This document shows, one piece after another, positions 8,668 to 17,134 of a stretch of DNA of 47,066 nucleotides. The position numbers and the translations under genes are program-made. Where the stretch lies: positions 1 to 47,066 of the forward strand of contig JAHDFS010000002.1 of NCBI GenBank assembly GCA_020628035.1, written 5' to 3'. Source of the stretch: Rhizobiaceae bacterium (GTDB lineage Bacteria; Pseudomonadota; Alphaproteobacteria; Rhizobiales; Rhizobiaceae). Position 1 is the stretch's first letter; the number at the start of each line of letters is the position of its first letter. The notes beneath the pieces were generated by a model. That model ran no database searches. It was not told the origin of the DNA and saw only the letters and a program-made list of their open reading frames with translations.

Positions 8668-10275
8668 ATGGCCGGTAGTAGCGAAGCTCAAATTGATCTC
8701 ACACCTGCAATGAACCTTGAACCGGTTCCACTGCTCGACTGGCTGATCGTCATGCCCGTCGCCTGGTGTATTGTTGTGGGTACAATATTGTTGATGATGC
8801 GCAAGAACACAGCGCAGCAGCACTTGGTGGCGATTCCAGCTATGGGCGTGCAGGTATTAATCACCGCAGCACTATTGTCTCAGATTATCATCAATGGCCC
8901 CACAACCATGGTCATGGGGCGTTGGTTGCCCCCCTTTGGCATTGCCTTCACCGTTGATATATTAGGCGCTGTGCTTGCTTTCACAGCAGCAGTCGTCGCA
9001 TTGGCTTGTACGATTTACGGTATTAAGGATGTAAACGGCTCAGGTCGCAGATACGGCTTTTATTCATTTTTATTCTTGTTAATGGCTGGGGTGAGTGGAG
9101 CCTTCTTAACTGGTGATATTTTCAACCTTTATGTATGGTTTGAAGTGCTGTTAATTGCATCCTTTGGCCTCTTGATCTTGGGATCAGAAAAAGGTCAGCT
9201 CGATGGTGCAACCAAATATGCATTTTTAAACCTTGTCGCGACAACGCTCTTCCTGATCGCAACAGCCTATCTCTATGGTATTTTCGGCACGCTCAACATG
9301 GCCGATATTGCGCTGAAAATTGCACAGAGCGATGGCACTTTGCCGCTGAATACTGTTGCAGGTCTGTTTGTGCTCGCCTTTGTTATGAAAGCAGCAGCAT
9401 TCCCGGTTAATTTCTGGCTGCCAGCATCATATCACACACCTCGTGTGGTTGTATCTGCGCTCTTTGCCGGCCTTCTCACCAAAGTGGGCGTTTACGCGAT
9501 CCTGCGTATCTACACCATGTTGTTTTCACTCCAACGAGAAGCGCTTGAACCAACGGTTAATATCGATGCATTATCCTTCGCGGTGGCTATTGTTGCCTGT
9601 CTAACGATGTTGTTGGGCGCAATTGGTGCGCTGGCACAAACGAATATTCGTCGCCTACTCGGTTTCCTCGTTATCTCAGGCATTGGGGTGATGCTCATGG
9701 GTGTAGCAATTGGCACGGAAGCAGCGCTTGGCGGCACAATCTTCTATGCCGTTCATTCTATTCTGGTTATGACTGCGCTTTACATTGCTGCTGGCATGGC
9801 GGCAAAATTGTGTGGTGGCGCTGAAGACATGACAAAAATTCGCGGCATCTACCAAAAAAATACGCTTCTGGCAGCCATCACCTTGATGTTGTTTTTCGCT
9901 GTGGCCGGGTTGCCGCCGTTCTCTGGTTTCTGGCCGAAATTAATGCTTGTGAAAGCGTCAATCGAAGGCGCGCCCTGGTGGGCACCATTTTCGATCTTGC
10001 TGACAGGCTTCTTGTCAACAATTGCCGTTGGCCGAGTTTGGGCCTTATCTTACTGGAAACCAGAAGATGATGATAACGAGACACAAGACGATGCAAATGC
10101 AAAAAGCCCGATCGGCGTCTCAGATTTCGTTCCGCTCATTGGATTGACCATCATCGTGGTAGTCGTTGGTGTTTTCCCGCAATCTGTGTTTGAATTGGCC
10201 TATCAATCCGCCGAACAATTGGTCAATCCAGTTGCTTATATTGAATCTGTATTTGGAAGCGAGGTCGTCGAATAA
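8668..10275 (+). CDS. mrpD: Mrp antiporter subunit D (NuoM/NuoN-like)
   Basis: 535 residues, a polytopic antiporter-like subunit. The proton-translocation motifs are readable: NLYVWFEVLLIASFGLL with the key Glu, VMKAAAFPVNFWLP with the key Lys, and ALFAGLLTKVGVYAILR. Together with MrpA it forms the ion-translocating part. A charged, acidic loop (about residues 470-485, EDDDNETQDD) is specific to this protein and lies in a region that varies in the family. Its stop overlaps the mrpE start by one base. Confidence 0.95.
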   Translation: MAGSSEAQIDLTPAMNLEPVPLLDWLIVMPVAWCIVVGTILLMMRKNTAQQHLVAIPAMGVQVLITAALLSQIIINGPTTMVMGRWLPPFGIAFTVDILGAVLAFTAAVVALACTIYGIKDVNGSGRRYGFYSFLFLLMAGVSGAFLTGDIFNLYVWFEVLLIASFGLLILGSEKGQLDGATKYAFLNLVATTLFLIATAYLYGIFGTLNMADIALKIAQSDGTLPLNTVAGLFVLAFVMKAAAFPVNFWLPASYHTPRVVVSALFAGLLTKVGVYAILRIYTMLFSLQREALEPTVNIDALSFAVAIVACLTMLLGAIGALAQTNIRRLLGFLVISGIGVMLMGVAIGTEAALGGTIFYAVHSILVMTALYIAAGMAAKLCGGAEDMTKIRGIYQKNTLLAAITLMLFFAVAGLPPFSGFWPKLMLVKASIEGAPWWAPFSILLTGFLSTIAVGRVWALSYWKPEDDDNETQDDANAKSPIGVSDFVPLIGLTIIVVVVGVFPQSVFELAYQSAEQLVNPVAYIESVFGSEVVE

Positions 10276-10748
10276 TGTTATTTATCTTCAACGTACTTCT
10301 AACCCTTGCATGGGCGACATTTACTGGCTCATTTTCAGCGCTGAATCTGTTATTTGGCTTTTTGTTATCAATTTTCGCATTGTGGCTGATCCGTGGTGAA
10401 GTGGGCACATTTGGCTATTTCTCGCGCTCACGCCGGATTATCTCACTGATATTATTGTTCCTTTATGAACTCGTGATGTCCGCTTGGCGAGTTGCGGTTC
10501 TCGTGATGTCACCGAAATTGGATATCAAACCCGGGATATTCGCGTTTCCACTCACCGTGCAAAACGATATGCAGATCACCATCCTTGCCAATATGATCAC
10601 GCTGACACCTGGCACGCTGTCTGTTGATGTGTCGGACGATAAAAAATACATCTATGTTCATGCAATTGATGCATCTGATCCTGAAGCCACACGACGAGAT
10701 ATCGCCGAAGGCTTTGAAAAGAAAATCATGGAGGCATCGCAGCCATGA
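10275..10748 (+). CDS. mrpE: Mrp antiporter subunit E
   Basis: 157 residues: two or three N-terminal membrane helices, then a soluble C-terminal domain with the family block [15 protein letters not shown] (about residues 105-119). This is the normal length for MrpE. The gene begins at the mrpD stop and overlaps mrpF by four bases. Confidence 0.94.
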   Translation: MLFIFNVLLTLAWATFTGSFSALNLLFGFLLSIFALWLIRGEVGTFGYFSRSRRIISLILLFLYELVMSAWRVAVLVMSPKLDIKPGIFAFPLTVQNDMQITILANMITLTPGTLSVDVSDDKKYIYVHAIDASDPEATRRDIAEGFEKKIMEASQP

Positions 10749-11143
10749 GTGCACAAAACGTTCTAGATATGAGCATCAATATTGCGTTGGTTCTACTAAG
10801 CCTCGCATTCTTGTTGACCATTATTCGCATTGTGAAGGGCCCCACACTGCCAGATCGAATACTTGGGCTTGATATGTTGGTTGGCGCCGCCATCGGTTAT
10901 ATCGCAGTGATCGGCGTTAAAACTGGCTATACGCTTTATGTCGATATTGCCATTGCGCTTGGTCTTGTTGGTTTCTTGGCGACAGTCGCGTTTGCACGCT
11001 TCATATTAGTACGAGGACAAGCCGATGAAGGCGGTATGGAAGATGGTCACGAATTGGATGCTGATTCAATGATTGATTACAAGATTGGTGAGTTGGGTGC
11101 AAATGCTAAAACCGTAGATGATCCAGAAAAGCAGGGGTCTTAA
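10745..11143 (+). CDS. mrpF: Mrp antiporter subunit F
   Basis: 132 residues with three membrane helices and the family block [16 protein letters not shown] (about residues 26-41). Most MrpF proteins end shortly after the third helix. This one carries a polar, mainly acidic tail of about 40 residues ([13 protein letters not shown]...), probably cytoplasmic, whose role is unknown. mrpG starts at the base after its stop. Confidence 0.93.
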   Translation: MSAQNVLDMSINIALVLLSLAFLLTIIRIVKGPTLPDRILGLDMLVGAAIGYIAVIGVKTGYTLYVDIAIALGLVGFLATVAFARFILVRGQADEGGMEDGHELDADSMIDYKIGELGANAKTVDDPEKQGS

Positions 11144-11491
11144 ATGGCAGATCTTGGCACATATATTGTTTCGATATTGATCATCGTCGGTGCCTTTTTT
11201 GCGCTGGTGGCATCGGTCGGTTTAATCCGCTTGCCCGATGTTTATTCGCGCATGCACGCCGCGTCGAAAGCCGGTACACTTGGTTCAGGCTTAATGCTGA
11301 TAGCTTTGTCGATTTATTCTGATGATCTGGCAACCATTATGCGCGCGCTCATTGGGGTTGTGTTCTTTCTGTTAACTGCACCTATTGCATCTCACCTATT
11401 GGCAAAGGCAGCTTATGCAGTTGGCTACCGTTTAAGTGATATTTCAGTCATTGATGAAATGGCAAAGCCGAACGCCAAAAAGGGCAAATAA
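11144..11491 (+). CDS. mrpG: Mrp antiporter subunit G
   Basis: 115 residues and three membrane helices. The MrpG signature [20 protein letters not shown] (about residues 28-47) is complete. It is the last gene of the seven-gene set. The operon gives cation/proton exchange for sodium or potassium tolerance and pH homeostasis. No obvious intrinsic terminator follows. Confidence 0.95.
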   Translation: MADLGTYIVSILIIVGAFFALVASVGLIRLPDVYSRMHAASKAGTLGSGLMLIALSIYSDDLATIMRALIGVVFFLLTAPIASHLLAKAAYAVGYRLSDISVIDEMAKPNAKKGK

Positions 11492-11732
11492 TTTCAATTT
11501 TTTGCAGAAAAGTATCATTATTTGAGTATAAGCAGATTAAATTGGACTAAAAATCTAACAAATACTTGTTTTATATTGCGGATTGATCTACGACTTTTTG
11601 CGCAGCAAGGTCGAGCTGTATGAAGAATTTGCTCCAGAGTGTTTATAGTTGTATGACAAGTTAGAAGTGAAATTAGTATTTCTCTTGTGAGCAAATTATC
11701 TTGATAAAACTAACTTTAGGTACGGGGAAGTT

Positions 11733-12149
11733 ATGCCTGAAAGTTCTAAAATACAACAATCCAATTTTTGTGTACAAATCACGTCGGATATTGTTTCAGC
11801 ATATGTCAGTAATCACGATGTAAATGCATCAGAATTGACTGATCTTATCCAAACAGTACATGAAGCTGTTATGGACATTTCTGAAACCGGAAATGCAGCT
11901 GCGCATGGGCGCAACAAGCCCGCGATCGATATTGATCAATCCATTCACCAAGATTACCTAATTTGCTTGGAAGATGGCAAACAATTTAAATCCCTCAAAC
12001 GTCATCTCATGACTCACTATAATCTCACACCTGAAGAATATAGAGAAAAATGGGGATTGCCAGCCGATTATCCAATGGTTGCGCCTGCCTATGCAAAGGC
12101 CAGATCACAACTGGCAAAACAGATGGGACTAGGTCAAAAGCGCGCTTAG
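11733..12149 (+). CDS. mucR: MucR/Ros family zinc-finger transcriptional regulator
   Basis: 138 residues, the usual MucR length, from ATG 11733 with GGGGAAG just upstream. MucR/Ros proteins are H-NS-like regulators of alphaproteobacteria that bind AT-rich DNA and control exopolysaccharide, motility and cell-cycle genes. The prokaryotic zinc finger is visible: Cys78, Asp81, His91 and His95. Asp replaces the second Cys, as in many family members, so this is not a defect. The conserved tail TPEEYREKWGLPADYPMVAP...LAKQMGLGQ follows. The 240 bases upstream are AT-rich, which would suit autoregulation, as described for MucR; I see no sharp operator there. Confidence 0.95.
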   Translation: MPESSKIQQSNFCVQITSDIVSAYVSNHDVNASELTDLIQTVHEAVMDISETGNAAAHGRNKPAIDIDQSIHQDYLICLEDGKQFKSLKRHLMTHYNLTPEEYREKWGLPADYPMVAPAYAKARSQLAKQMGLGQKRA

Positions 12150-12158
12150 CAAATCAAT

Positions 12159-12183
12159 TGAGCTCACACAGAAAGTGAGCTCA
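12159..12183 (+). terminator. Hairpin after mucR
   Basis: TGAGCTCAC and GTGAGCTCA form a perfect 9-bp stem with a 7-nt loop (ACAGAAA), ten bases past the mucR stop. There is almost no U tract, so it could be a weak terminator or a 3'-end stabilising element. Confidence 0.5.
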
Positions 12184-12278
12184 TTAGCATTGGCAATGAA
12201 GGCAATCGCTTTAAACATAGACCTTAAACTTAATATGAGATATAAGAATATTTTCCTATTGTTTGGAAGGTATGTCTT

Positions 12279-12707
12279 ATGGAATCTCTGCCTGCATATT
12301 ATTCTACGTTCCCGCGCCAAGATATCGGCCGTCTTAATCACGCATCAATCGGCTTACCATCACACATCGAGTGCAAAAGCGTCCCTTTGGCTGACGAAGA
12401 GATCTACGTCATTGTTGCCCAGATCGTCAAAGAGCTTTATCTAAACAGGGCCATTGCGAAAGAGGAGCTGTTTTTAACGCACAACACGTTATCCTTTGGT
12501 GACAAGACTTTCATCAAACATTTAGCGTTTTATCTATGTCATGTCGTTCTGGGGCATTCCATGCGCAGAATAGCGCGTGGCTTTGGGTGTGATAGAACAA
12601 CGATCTCCTATGCTTGCCGCAAGATTGAGGACAAACGAGACGACGCATGGTGCGACGGGTTCGTTTCAGCCTGTGAACGGCTCATTGGCATAGTGATTAA
12701 ACGTTAG
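12279..12707 (+). CDS. DnaA domain IV-like DNA-binding protein
   Basis: 142 residues. The C-terminal half (about 76-125) resembles domain IV of the replication initiator DnaA: MRRIARGFGCDRTTISYACRKI corresponds to the DnaA signature helix-turn-helix that reads DnaA boxes. The AAA+ ATPase domain of DnaA is absent, so this is not an initiator by itself. Small proteins of this kind occur in Hyphomicrobiales. A role as a regulator or as a competitor at DnaA boxes is inference. The ATG 12279 has GGAAGG about 10 bases upstream. The gene follows mucR in the same direction and converges with sufE, with only six bases between their stops. Confidence 0.8.
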   Translation: MESLPAYYSTFPRQDIGRLNHASIGLPSHIECKSVPLADEEIYVIVAQIVKELYLNRAIAKEELFLTHNTLSFGDKTFIKHLAFYLCHVVLGHSMRRIARGFGCDRTTISYACRKIEDKRDDAWCDGFVSACERLIGIVIKR

Positions 12708-12713
12708 GGAAAA

Positions 12714-13136
12714 TTAACTTAAAACGTCTGCTGCATGTTGTTTGATGCGCGCGGCCATTGCACGAAGCCCATTTGCCCGCTGTGGTGTTAAATGCTCTAT
12801 CAAACCAAGTTTCTCAAACACTTCGTTCTCATTCACATTTGCCACTTGTTTGGCCGGAACACCGGAAAATGCAATCAGCATGATGGCAACAAGCCCGCTC
12901 ACGATATGGGCGTCAGAAGCACCTCTAAAATGCATAATGGGGTTACTTGCATCGCTCATATCGGGTTCTGAAACAAGCCAAACCTGGCTCACGCATCCTT
13001 GAACTTTATTGCTTGGGTTCATTTCGTCATCGGCCAATTTGGGCAGTTTTTTCCCCAAATCGATGACATATCGATAGCGGTCTTCCCAATCGTCAATAAA
13101 TTCAAAGTCGCTAACAATGTCGTTTAAAGTCGCCAT
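12714..13136 (-). CDS. sufE: SufE-type cysteine desulfuration protein
   Basis: 140 residues. SufE accepts persulfide sulfur from the cysteine desulfurase SufS and passes it on for Fe-S cluster assembly. The active-site Cys48 sits in the conserved VQGCVSQVWL block. WEDRYRYVIDLGKKLP near the N-terminus and LTPQRANGLRAMAARI near the C-terminus are family features. No suf operon is adjacent, as is common for stand-alone sufE genes in this group. Confidence 0.94.
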   Translation of the reverse strand: MATLNDIVSDFEFIDDWEDRYRYVIDLGKKLPKLADDEMNPSNKVQGCVSQVWLVSEPDMSDASNPIMHFRGASDAHIVSGLVAIMLIAFSGVPAKQVANVNENEVFEKLGLIEHLTPQRANGLRAMAARIKQHAADVLS

Positions 13137-13190
13137 GCAAAAATTCCAATATGTTTTTTACTCATATATATCGCTGCGAAATAAAAGAAA

Positions 13191-13221
13191 CCCCCAAGGA
13201 CTAATAAGTCGCAATTGGGGG
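13191..13221 (-). terminator. Intrinsic terminator of the DUF5330 gene
   Basis: CCCCCAA (13191-13197) pairs with TTGGGGG (13215-13221). Read on the minus strand, the hairpin is followed by TTTCTTTTATTT, a good U tract. It lies between the DUF5330 stop and the sufE start. Confidence 0.7.
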
Positions 13222-13291
13222 TCAATTCTGAAATTAATCAGTGAGTTATATAAGACGACTGCGAATGGCGTTTCGCAAAGTCATCGATAAA

Positions 13292-13612
13292 TTACTCTGA
13301 AATTGAGGCAGTAGTAAGGTCATCTGGCGTTTCTTCGCCAAATTTATCATCTAGATATTGATATGCAATCCGTGCACCTTCTTTTGCACGGGCTCCAAGC
13401 ACACCAATTGTATGTGTACCAACTTCGCAAACTTGAGGTTCACGTTCACAGATTGATGTAACATCATCATAAAGAGCCCACGCAGCTGACATGCTGCCGG
13501 CTGTTTCAAATTTTGGCCCTTCAGCTAAACGTTCCGAACTTTCCGGATTGAAAAGCGGTAATGCGATTAGCACCAATGAAAACCAAAATGCACCTTTAAT
13601 AAGTGTCCACAT
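13292..13612 (-). CDS. DUF5330 family membrane-anchored protein
   Basis: 106 residues from ATG 13612, with AGGGACAGG just upstream; a longer frame would need a TTG at 13684 and adds a basic, non-conserved stretch. One N-terminal membrane helix (WTLIKGAFWFSLVLIALPLF) is followed by a short soluble region, probably periplasmic, with two Cys (CEREPQVC) that could form a disulfide. The layout matches DUF5330 proteins, known mainly from Hyphomicrobiales. Their function is unknown. Confidence 0.75.
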   Translation of the reverse strand: MWTLIKGAFWFSLVLIALPLFNPESSERLAEGPKFETAGSMSAAWALYDDVTSICEREPQVCEVGTHTIGVLGARAKEGARIAYQYLDDKFGEETPDDLTTASISE

Positions 13613-13971
13613 AAAACCTGTCCCTGTTTGTCGTCGTTTGCGCTGTTTATCGCGCTTGAGGACAGTTCTAACGGATAAGTCCAAATTCTAGATTGAAATC
13701 AAAATGAGTTTTTGAAGCAAATTTATTTCAAATTTTATCTAATTGTTGATTCGTTCAATTTTGAGCCAATAATTGCGGTTTATTGGAGGGTAAAACCGCT
13801 AAAAACGCCGAGTTTGACCAATAAATATACCTCCGGTTAACCATGAAATGACTTCTTGCTTAAATTCGGCTGCTATCTGGCAATTTTTGCGAAAAAACCG
13901 GCTCTGCCGAGCAGGGCTTTATCCATTCCTTAACAAGACAATGGGATTTTGGGTCCAAGACGTTTTTTTAT
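13613..13971. other. Divergent intergenic region, 359 bases
   Basis: It lies between the DUF5330 gene (minus) and the histidine kinase (plus) and must hold both promoters, but I cannot pin them down. A 7-bp inverted repeat (GCGGTTT at 13775-13781, AAACCGC at 13793-13799) and one GANTC site (GATTC, 13749-13753), the methylation target of CcrM in this class, are present. No gene is visible. Confidence 0.5.
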
Positions 13972-15837
13972 TTGGGTGTAGTATTGAGTTTTCAGCCAAA
14001 AATAGTTTCAGATTTATTAGATGCTATATCAGCGAAAGTTGAGCATACAGCAAAGCTATGGTTGGGCGTAAATGACAGCGCCTCTCATTCTGCTGAATTG
14101 CGCGCTATGTCGCTGTTCATCAACTGGTCGCTGGCGTCTCCCATCTTGGTATTTACCCTTGCAGCACAATTGCTAACCATTCCTTCAGCAATTGCATTGG
14201 CTTTGATATTGTCTGGCATCTTTATGCTCAGCTGTGGAATTTTGGCGAAGCAAAGGGATGTAAAAACTGCAGGATTGTTTGCCGTTTTAGGGTCTTCTCT
14301 TGGTTTGACAGTGCTCGTTGCATCATCAGCACAAGTCGCTATGCAGATGGCGATGTTGCTCTTGGTCATTCCGGCTGAAGTTTATTTATTGCGTAAACAG
14401 CGCGAACCGGTATTAGCCAGCGCTTTCGCGGTGTCTGTATTGGGTCTAAGCGCAATAATCATTGCATCTGCAGGTGAAAGACAAGTCGGTTACCCAACTG
14501 GATTGGGTGCAACGATTATCGCAATGCTCCTGGCATATGGCTTAATCCGAGCATTTAATATCAATGAGCAGGCACCAGTAATGGAAGCAAATGGTGAAAA
14601 AGCTCGTCCATCAACGGAATTTGTGGTGGATGATCTCATCAAGGATTTGCCTGGTCTGGTAACCTGCCACGATGCATTGGGTGATGTGATCAGCATTCAC
14701 GGTCAATCGCCTGATATCTTGTCCGCGCGCGCCAGTAATCTTTTAGGTAAGGGATTTGTAAATCAAATTCACATTTCTGATCGCATTGGTTTTATGTCTG
14801 CGATTGATAAACTAAGACAAGGTGTTGAATGCGTAGCAATCGAGCTGCGGTTTGAAACAGGATTTAACAATTCTGCATCTGAGCAGCAGTTTACCCATAT
14901 CAAAGCGCATCTAATTGGCCGGTTTGACCAAGAGCATAAGCTGCAGAAATTCTACATTCAGTCATTGGATATGACCTCGTTGCACAATGCCCAAGCAGCG
15001 ATCGAACGATATGAGACCGCAGAACGTGATGCAGAATTGAACAAAACTCGTTTTCTAGCAGGCGTCAGCCATGAATTGCGTACACCGTTGAACTCGATCA
15101 TGGGCTTCGCTGACGTGCTTATTCATGAAGTGATTGCGCCATTGCCAGATGAACGCCACAAAGAATATGTCGCGCTTATTAGAGATTCAGGCGAACACCT
15201 GCTCAATGTGGTCAACACAATGCTTGATATGAGTAAAATTCAAAATGGCCAATATACGCTTTATAGTGAGCCATTCGAATTCTCAGATCTTTTAGATCGC
15301 ACGAAATCCATGTTGGACATTCAGGCGAGTAAGAAAAATATTGAATTGAACTGTCGCACACAAAAAGGCCTGCAAGAAGTAAAAGCTGATCGACGTGCCA
15401 TGCAGCAGATCTTGATCAATCTCGTTGGGAACTCAATTAAGTTCACGGAAGAGAAGGGCGTTGTTACCGTTGATGCAGAATTAAAAGGTTCTGAATTCAT
15501 CCTAAAAGTTAGTGACACCGGTATTGGTATTCCGGCCGATAAACTTTCGCAGATTGGCCAACCATTCATGCAAGTAAATTCAACGCTCGCCCGTCAGTAT
15601 GAAGGTACCGGGCTTGGAATTTCGCTGGTTAAAGGCTTGGTGGAGCTCCATAGCGGTAGTTTCGACATTCAAAGTGTTGAAGGCGAGGGTACACAAATTA
15701 CCATCTCAATTCCGCAATTAGAAACGTTAGACGAAGCTGAACACACTGACAGCCCGCAAACCGACAAAGAGTTAGAAAGCCTCATCAAAGATGATGGCCA
15801 AGCAGTATATCAAGGGGGTCGCACACATGTCGCCTAA
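13972..15837 (+). CDS. Membrane sensor histidine kinase (PAS-like, DivJ/PleC-type core)
   Basis: About 621 residues if TTG 13972 is used. The frame has no ATG until 14107, so the start is uncertain (TTG 13972, TTG 13984 or ATG 14107). Residues 48-195 hold about six membrane helices. A cytoplasmic PAS-like segment (about 215-335) follows. The HisKA domain has phosphoacceptor His367 in GVSHELRTPLNS. The ATPase domain has the N box (Asn487), DTGIGI (515-520) and GTGLGISL (545-552). The C-terminal 40 residues are polar. The H-box context resembles DivJ/PleC-type cell-cycle kinases, but I cannot assign it to one of them. No response regulator is adjacent. The next gene starts inside its 3' end, so the two are translationally coupled. 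Confidence 0.85.
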   Translation: MGVVLSFQPKIVSDLLDAISAKVEHTAKLWLGVNDSASHSAELRAMSLFINWSLASPILVFTLAAQLLTIPSAIALALILSGIFMLSCGILAKQRDVKTAGLFAVLGSSLGLTVLVASSAQVAMQMAMLLLVIPAEVYLLRKQREPVLASAFAVSVLGLSAIIIASAGERQVGYPTGLGATIIAMLLAYGLIRAFNINEQAPVMEANGEKARPSTEFVVDDLIKDLPGLVTCHDALGDVISIHGQSPDILSARASNLLGKGFVNQIHISDRIGFMSAIDKLRQGVECVAIELRFETGFNNSASEQQFTHIKAHLIGRFDQEHKLQKFYIQSLDMTSLHNAQAAIERYETAERDAELNKTRFLAGVSHELRTPLNSIMGFADVLIHEVIAPLPDERHKEYVALIRDSGEHLLNVVNTMLDMSKIQNGQYTLYSEPFEFSDLLDRTKSMLDIQASKKNIELNCRTQKGLQEVKADRRAMQQILINLVGNSIKFTEEKGVVTVDAELKGSEFILKVSDTGIGIPADKLSQIGQPFMQVNSTLARQYEGTGLGISLVKGLVELHSGSFDIQSVEGEGTQITISIPQLETLDEAEHTDSPQTDKELESLIKDDGQAVYQGGRTHVA

Positions 15838-16672
15838 GCGTAAACCTTCGAAAAAAGTGATTAAAGAGCCAAGTGCTTTTGGTTCATTAATGTCCACAGT
15901 TGGAGAAACCATTGTAAAATATCCATCGATTGTTGGCGGTGGTACAGCCTTCATCATTATTTTCAGTTTCATCGCATCAAACGCATTATTTTATCAAAAA
16001 GGCGCGCATCCAGCGCCGATATTGAACATGCGAGGGCCGCAATTCATTGTTTCTGGTTCAACTCAACCAAATGTCGAACCGCGCGTTGCACAAGCTGATG
16101 ATGGTGTGAAAACGTTCAAAGTACGTCATAGTGATCAGCTGGCGACTTCCAGCATTCCTGTGCCAGCAGCTCAACCGGTGCGACAAGAAACAGCGCGTGT
16201 TCAAACGATCAAGCCGGTACAAACTACAGAAACGGTAGAGAACACAATTCAAGGCGACGAGTTGGTGCGAAATATCCAAACCGAACTTGCCAAGCAAAAA
16301 CTATATTTGGATGTCATTGATGGATTAACAGGGCCCAACACATCTAAAGCGGTTCAGGGTTTTCAAGAAAAAGCAGGATTACCAGTTGATGGTAAAATCA
16401 CTCCTGAATTACTGACAAAATTGATCAAAGCAAATACGCCCAAACAAATTGCGCGTGTTGAAACAAATGCCGAGCAAGCTTCCCGAGATATGGTGCGCCG
16501 AATTCAAATTGGTTTATCACAATCAGCCTATCCTCATATCGAAGTGGATGGCATGGCTGGCCAGCAAACCCGTGAGGCAATTGCACAATTTGAAAAGCAC
16601 TATCGCCTGCCGGTTACCGGATTGCCCAATCAGCAGGTCCTTGATAAACTTAAATCAATCGGCGCATTTTAA
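15827..16672 (+). CDS. Membrane-anchored peptidoglycan-binding domain protein
   Basis: 281 residues from ATG 15827, preceded by GGGGG eight bases upstream; an in-frame ATG at 15791 has no such site. A basic N-terminus and one membrane helix (about residues 38-60) are followed by a Pro/Gln-rich linker and two PG_binding_1 repeats. In the first, AVQGFQEKAGLPVDGKIT is readable; in the second, AIAQFEKHYRLPVTGLPN. Topology would put both repeats in the periplasm, on the cell wall. The gene overlaps the kinase by 11 bases, which suggests a shared job, perhaps wall sensing or localisation of the kinase. That link is inference. Confidence 0.85.
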   Translation: MSPKRKPSKKVIKEPSAFGSLMSTVGETIVKYPSIVGGGTAFIIIFSFIASNALFYQKGAHPAPILNMRGPQFIVSGSTQPNVEPRVAQADDGVKTFKVRHSDQLATSSIPVPAAQPVRQETARVQTIKPVQTTETVENTIQGDELVRNIQTELAKQKLYLDVIDGLTGPNTSKAVQGFQEKAGLPVDGKITPELLTKLIKANTPKQIARVETNAEQASRDMVRRIQIGLSQSAYPHIEVDGMAGQQTREAIAQFEKHYRLPVTGLPNQQVLDKLKSIGAF

Positions 16673-16738
16673 ACGAATTCGCCCCCACTTGATTACAATA
16701 TCCGCCTAATACCGGTGGCACATATCAAAGAATAGTGA

Positions 16739-17086
16739 ATGCGAATTACATCTGCGATATTCGTGGCGAGCTTAACCCGCAGACTGTTTTCTGATGGGCA
16801 TATGGCAGCTGTTGAGAAGAAGGGTGCACCCGAAGCAGGTGCCATCTTCATCCGCGTGATCAAACGTGATCGCACGCAGATGCTGTTATGCCCTGCACCT
16901 CAATCTTTTTTTGAAGAAAAGAGCAACTTTCACATCTTCGAAATTCGTATGGAAAACGTCCATGAAATGGACATCAACGAAAAGCTGGATCGTGAAAAGT
17001 CTTTTGACAATGATATTTGGATTGTTGAAATCGAAACCGACCAACCCGAAGCTTATCTTGATATTCGCAGCGAAGATGAAGAATAA
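16739..17086 (+). CDS. DUF1491 family protein
   Basis: 115 residues, cytosolic, no signal peptide. The pattern EAGAIFIRVIKRDRTQMLLCPAPQ and the C-terminal DNDIWIVEIET match DUF1491, a family of about 110 residues widespread in alphaproteobacteria and of unknown function. It follows the peptidoglycan-binding gene by 66 bases and converges with the DUF2336 gene. Confidence 0.85.
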   Translation: MRITSAIFVASLTRRLFSDGHMAAVEKKGAPEAGAIFIRVIKRDRTQMLLCPAPQSFFEEKSNFHIFEIRMENVHEMDINEKLDREKSFDNDIWIVEIETDQPEAYLDIRSEDEE

Positions 17087-17087
17087 G

Positions 17088-17120
17088 CCATTCCCGCAAT
17101 ATTTATCTCTGCGAGAATGG
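17088..17120. terminator. Hairpin between the convergent DUF1491 and DUF2336 genes
   Basis: CCATTCCCGCA (17088-17098) pairs with TGCGAGAATGG (17110-17120) over 11 positions with one mismatch. U tracts are poor on both sides. Its place between two convergent stops suggests a bidirectional terminator. Confidence 0.55.
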
Positions 17121-17134
17121 AATGATAGGATGCG

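Noticed and set aside
11956-12010. MucR zinc finger lacking the second Cys, as a possible defect
   Set aside because: Asp at this position is found in many MucR/Ros proteins and serves as the ligand, so the finger is normal.
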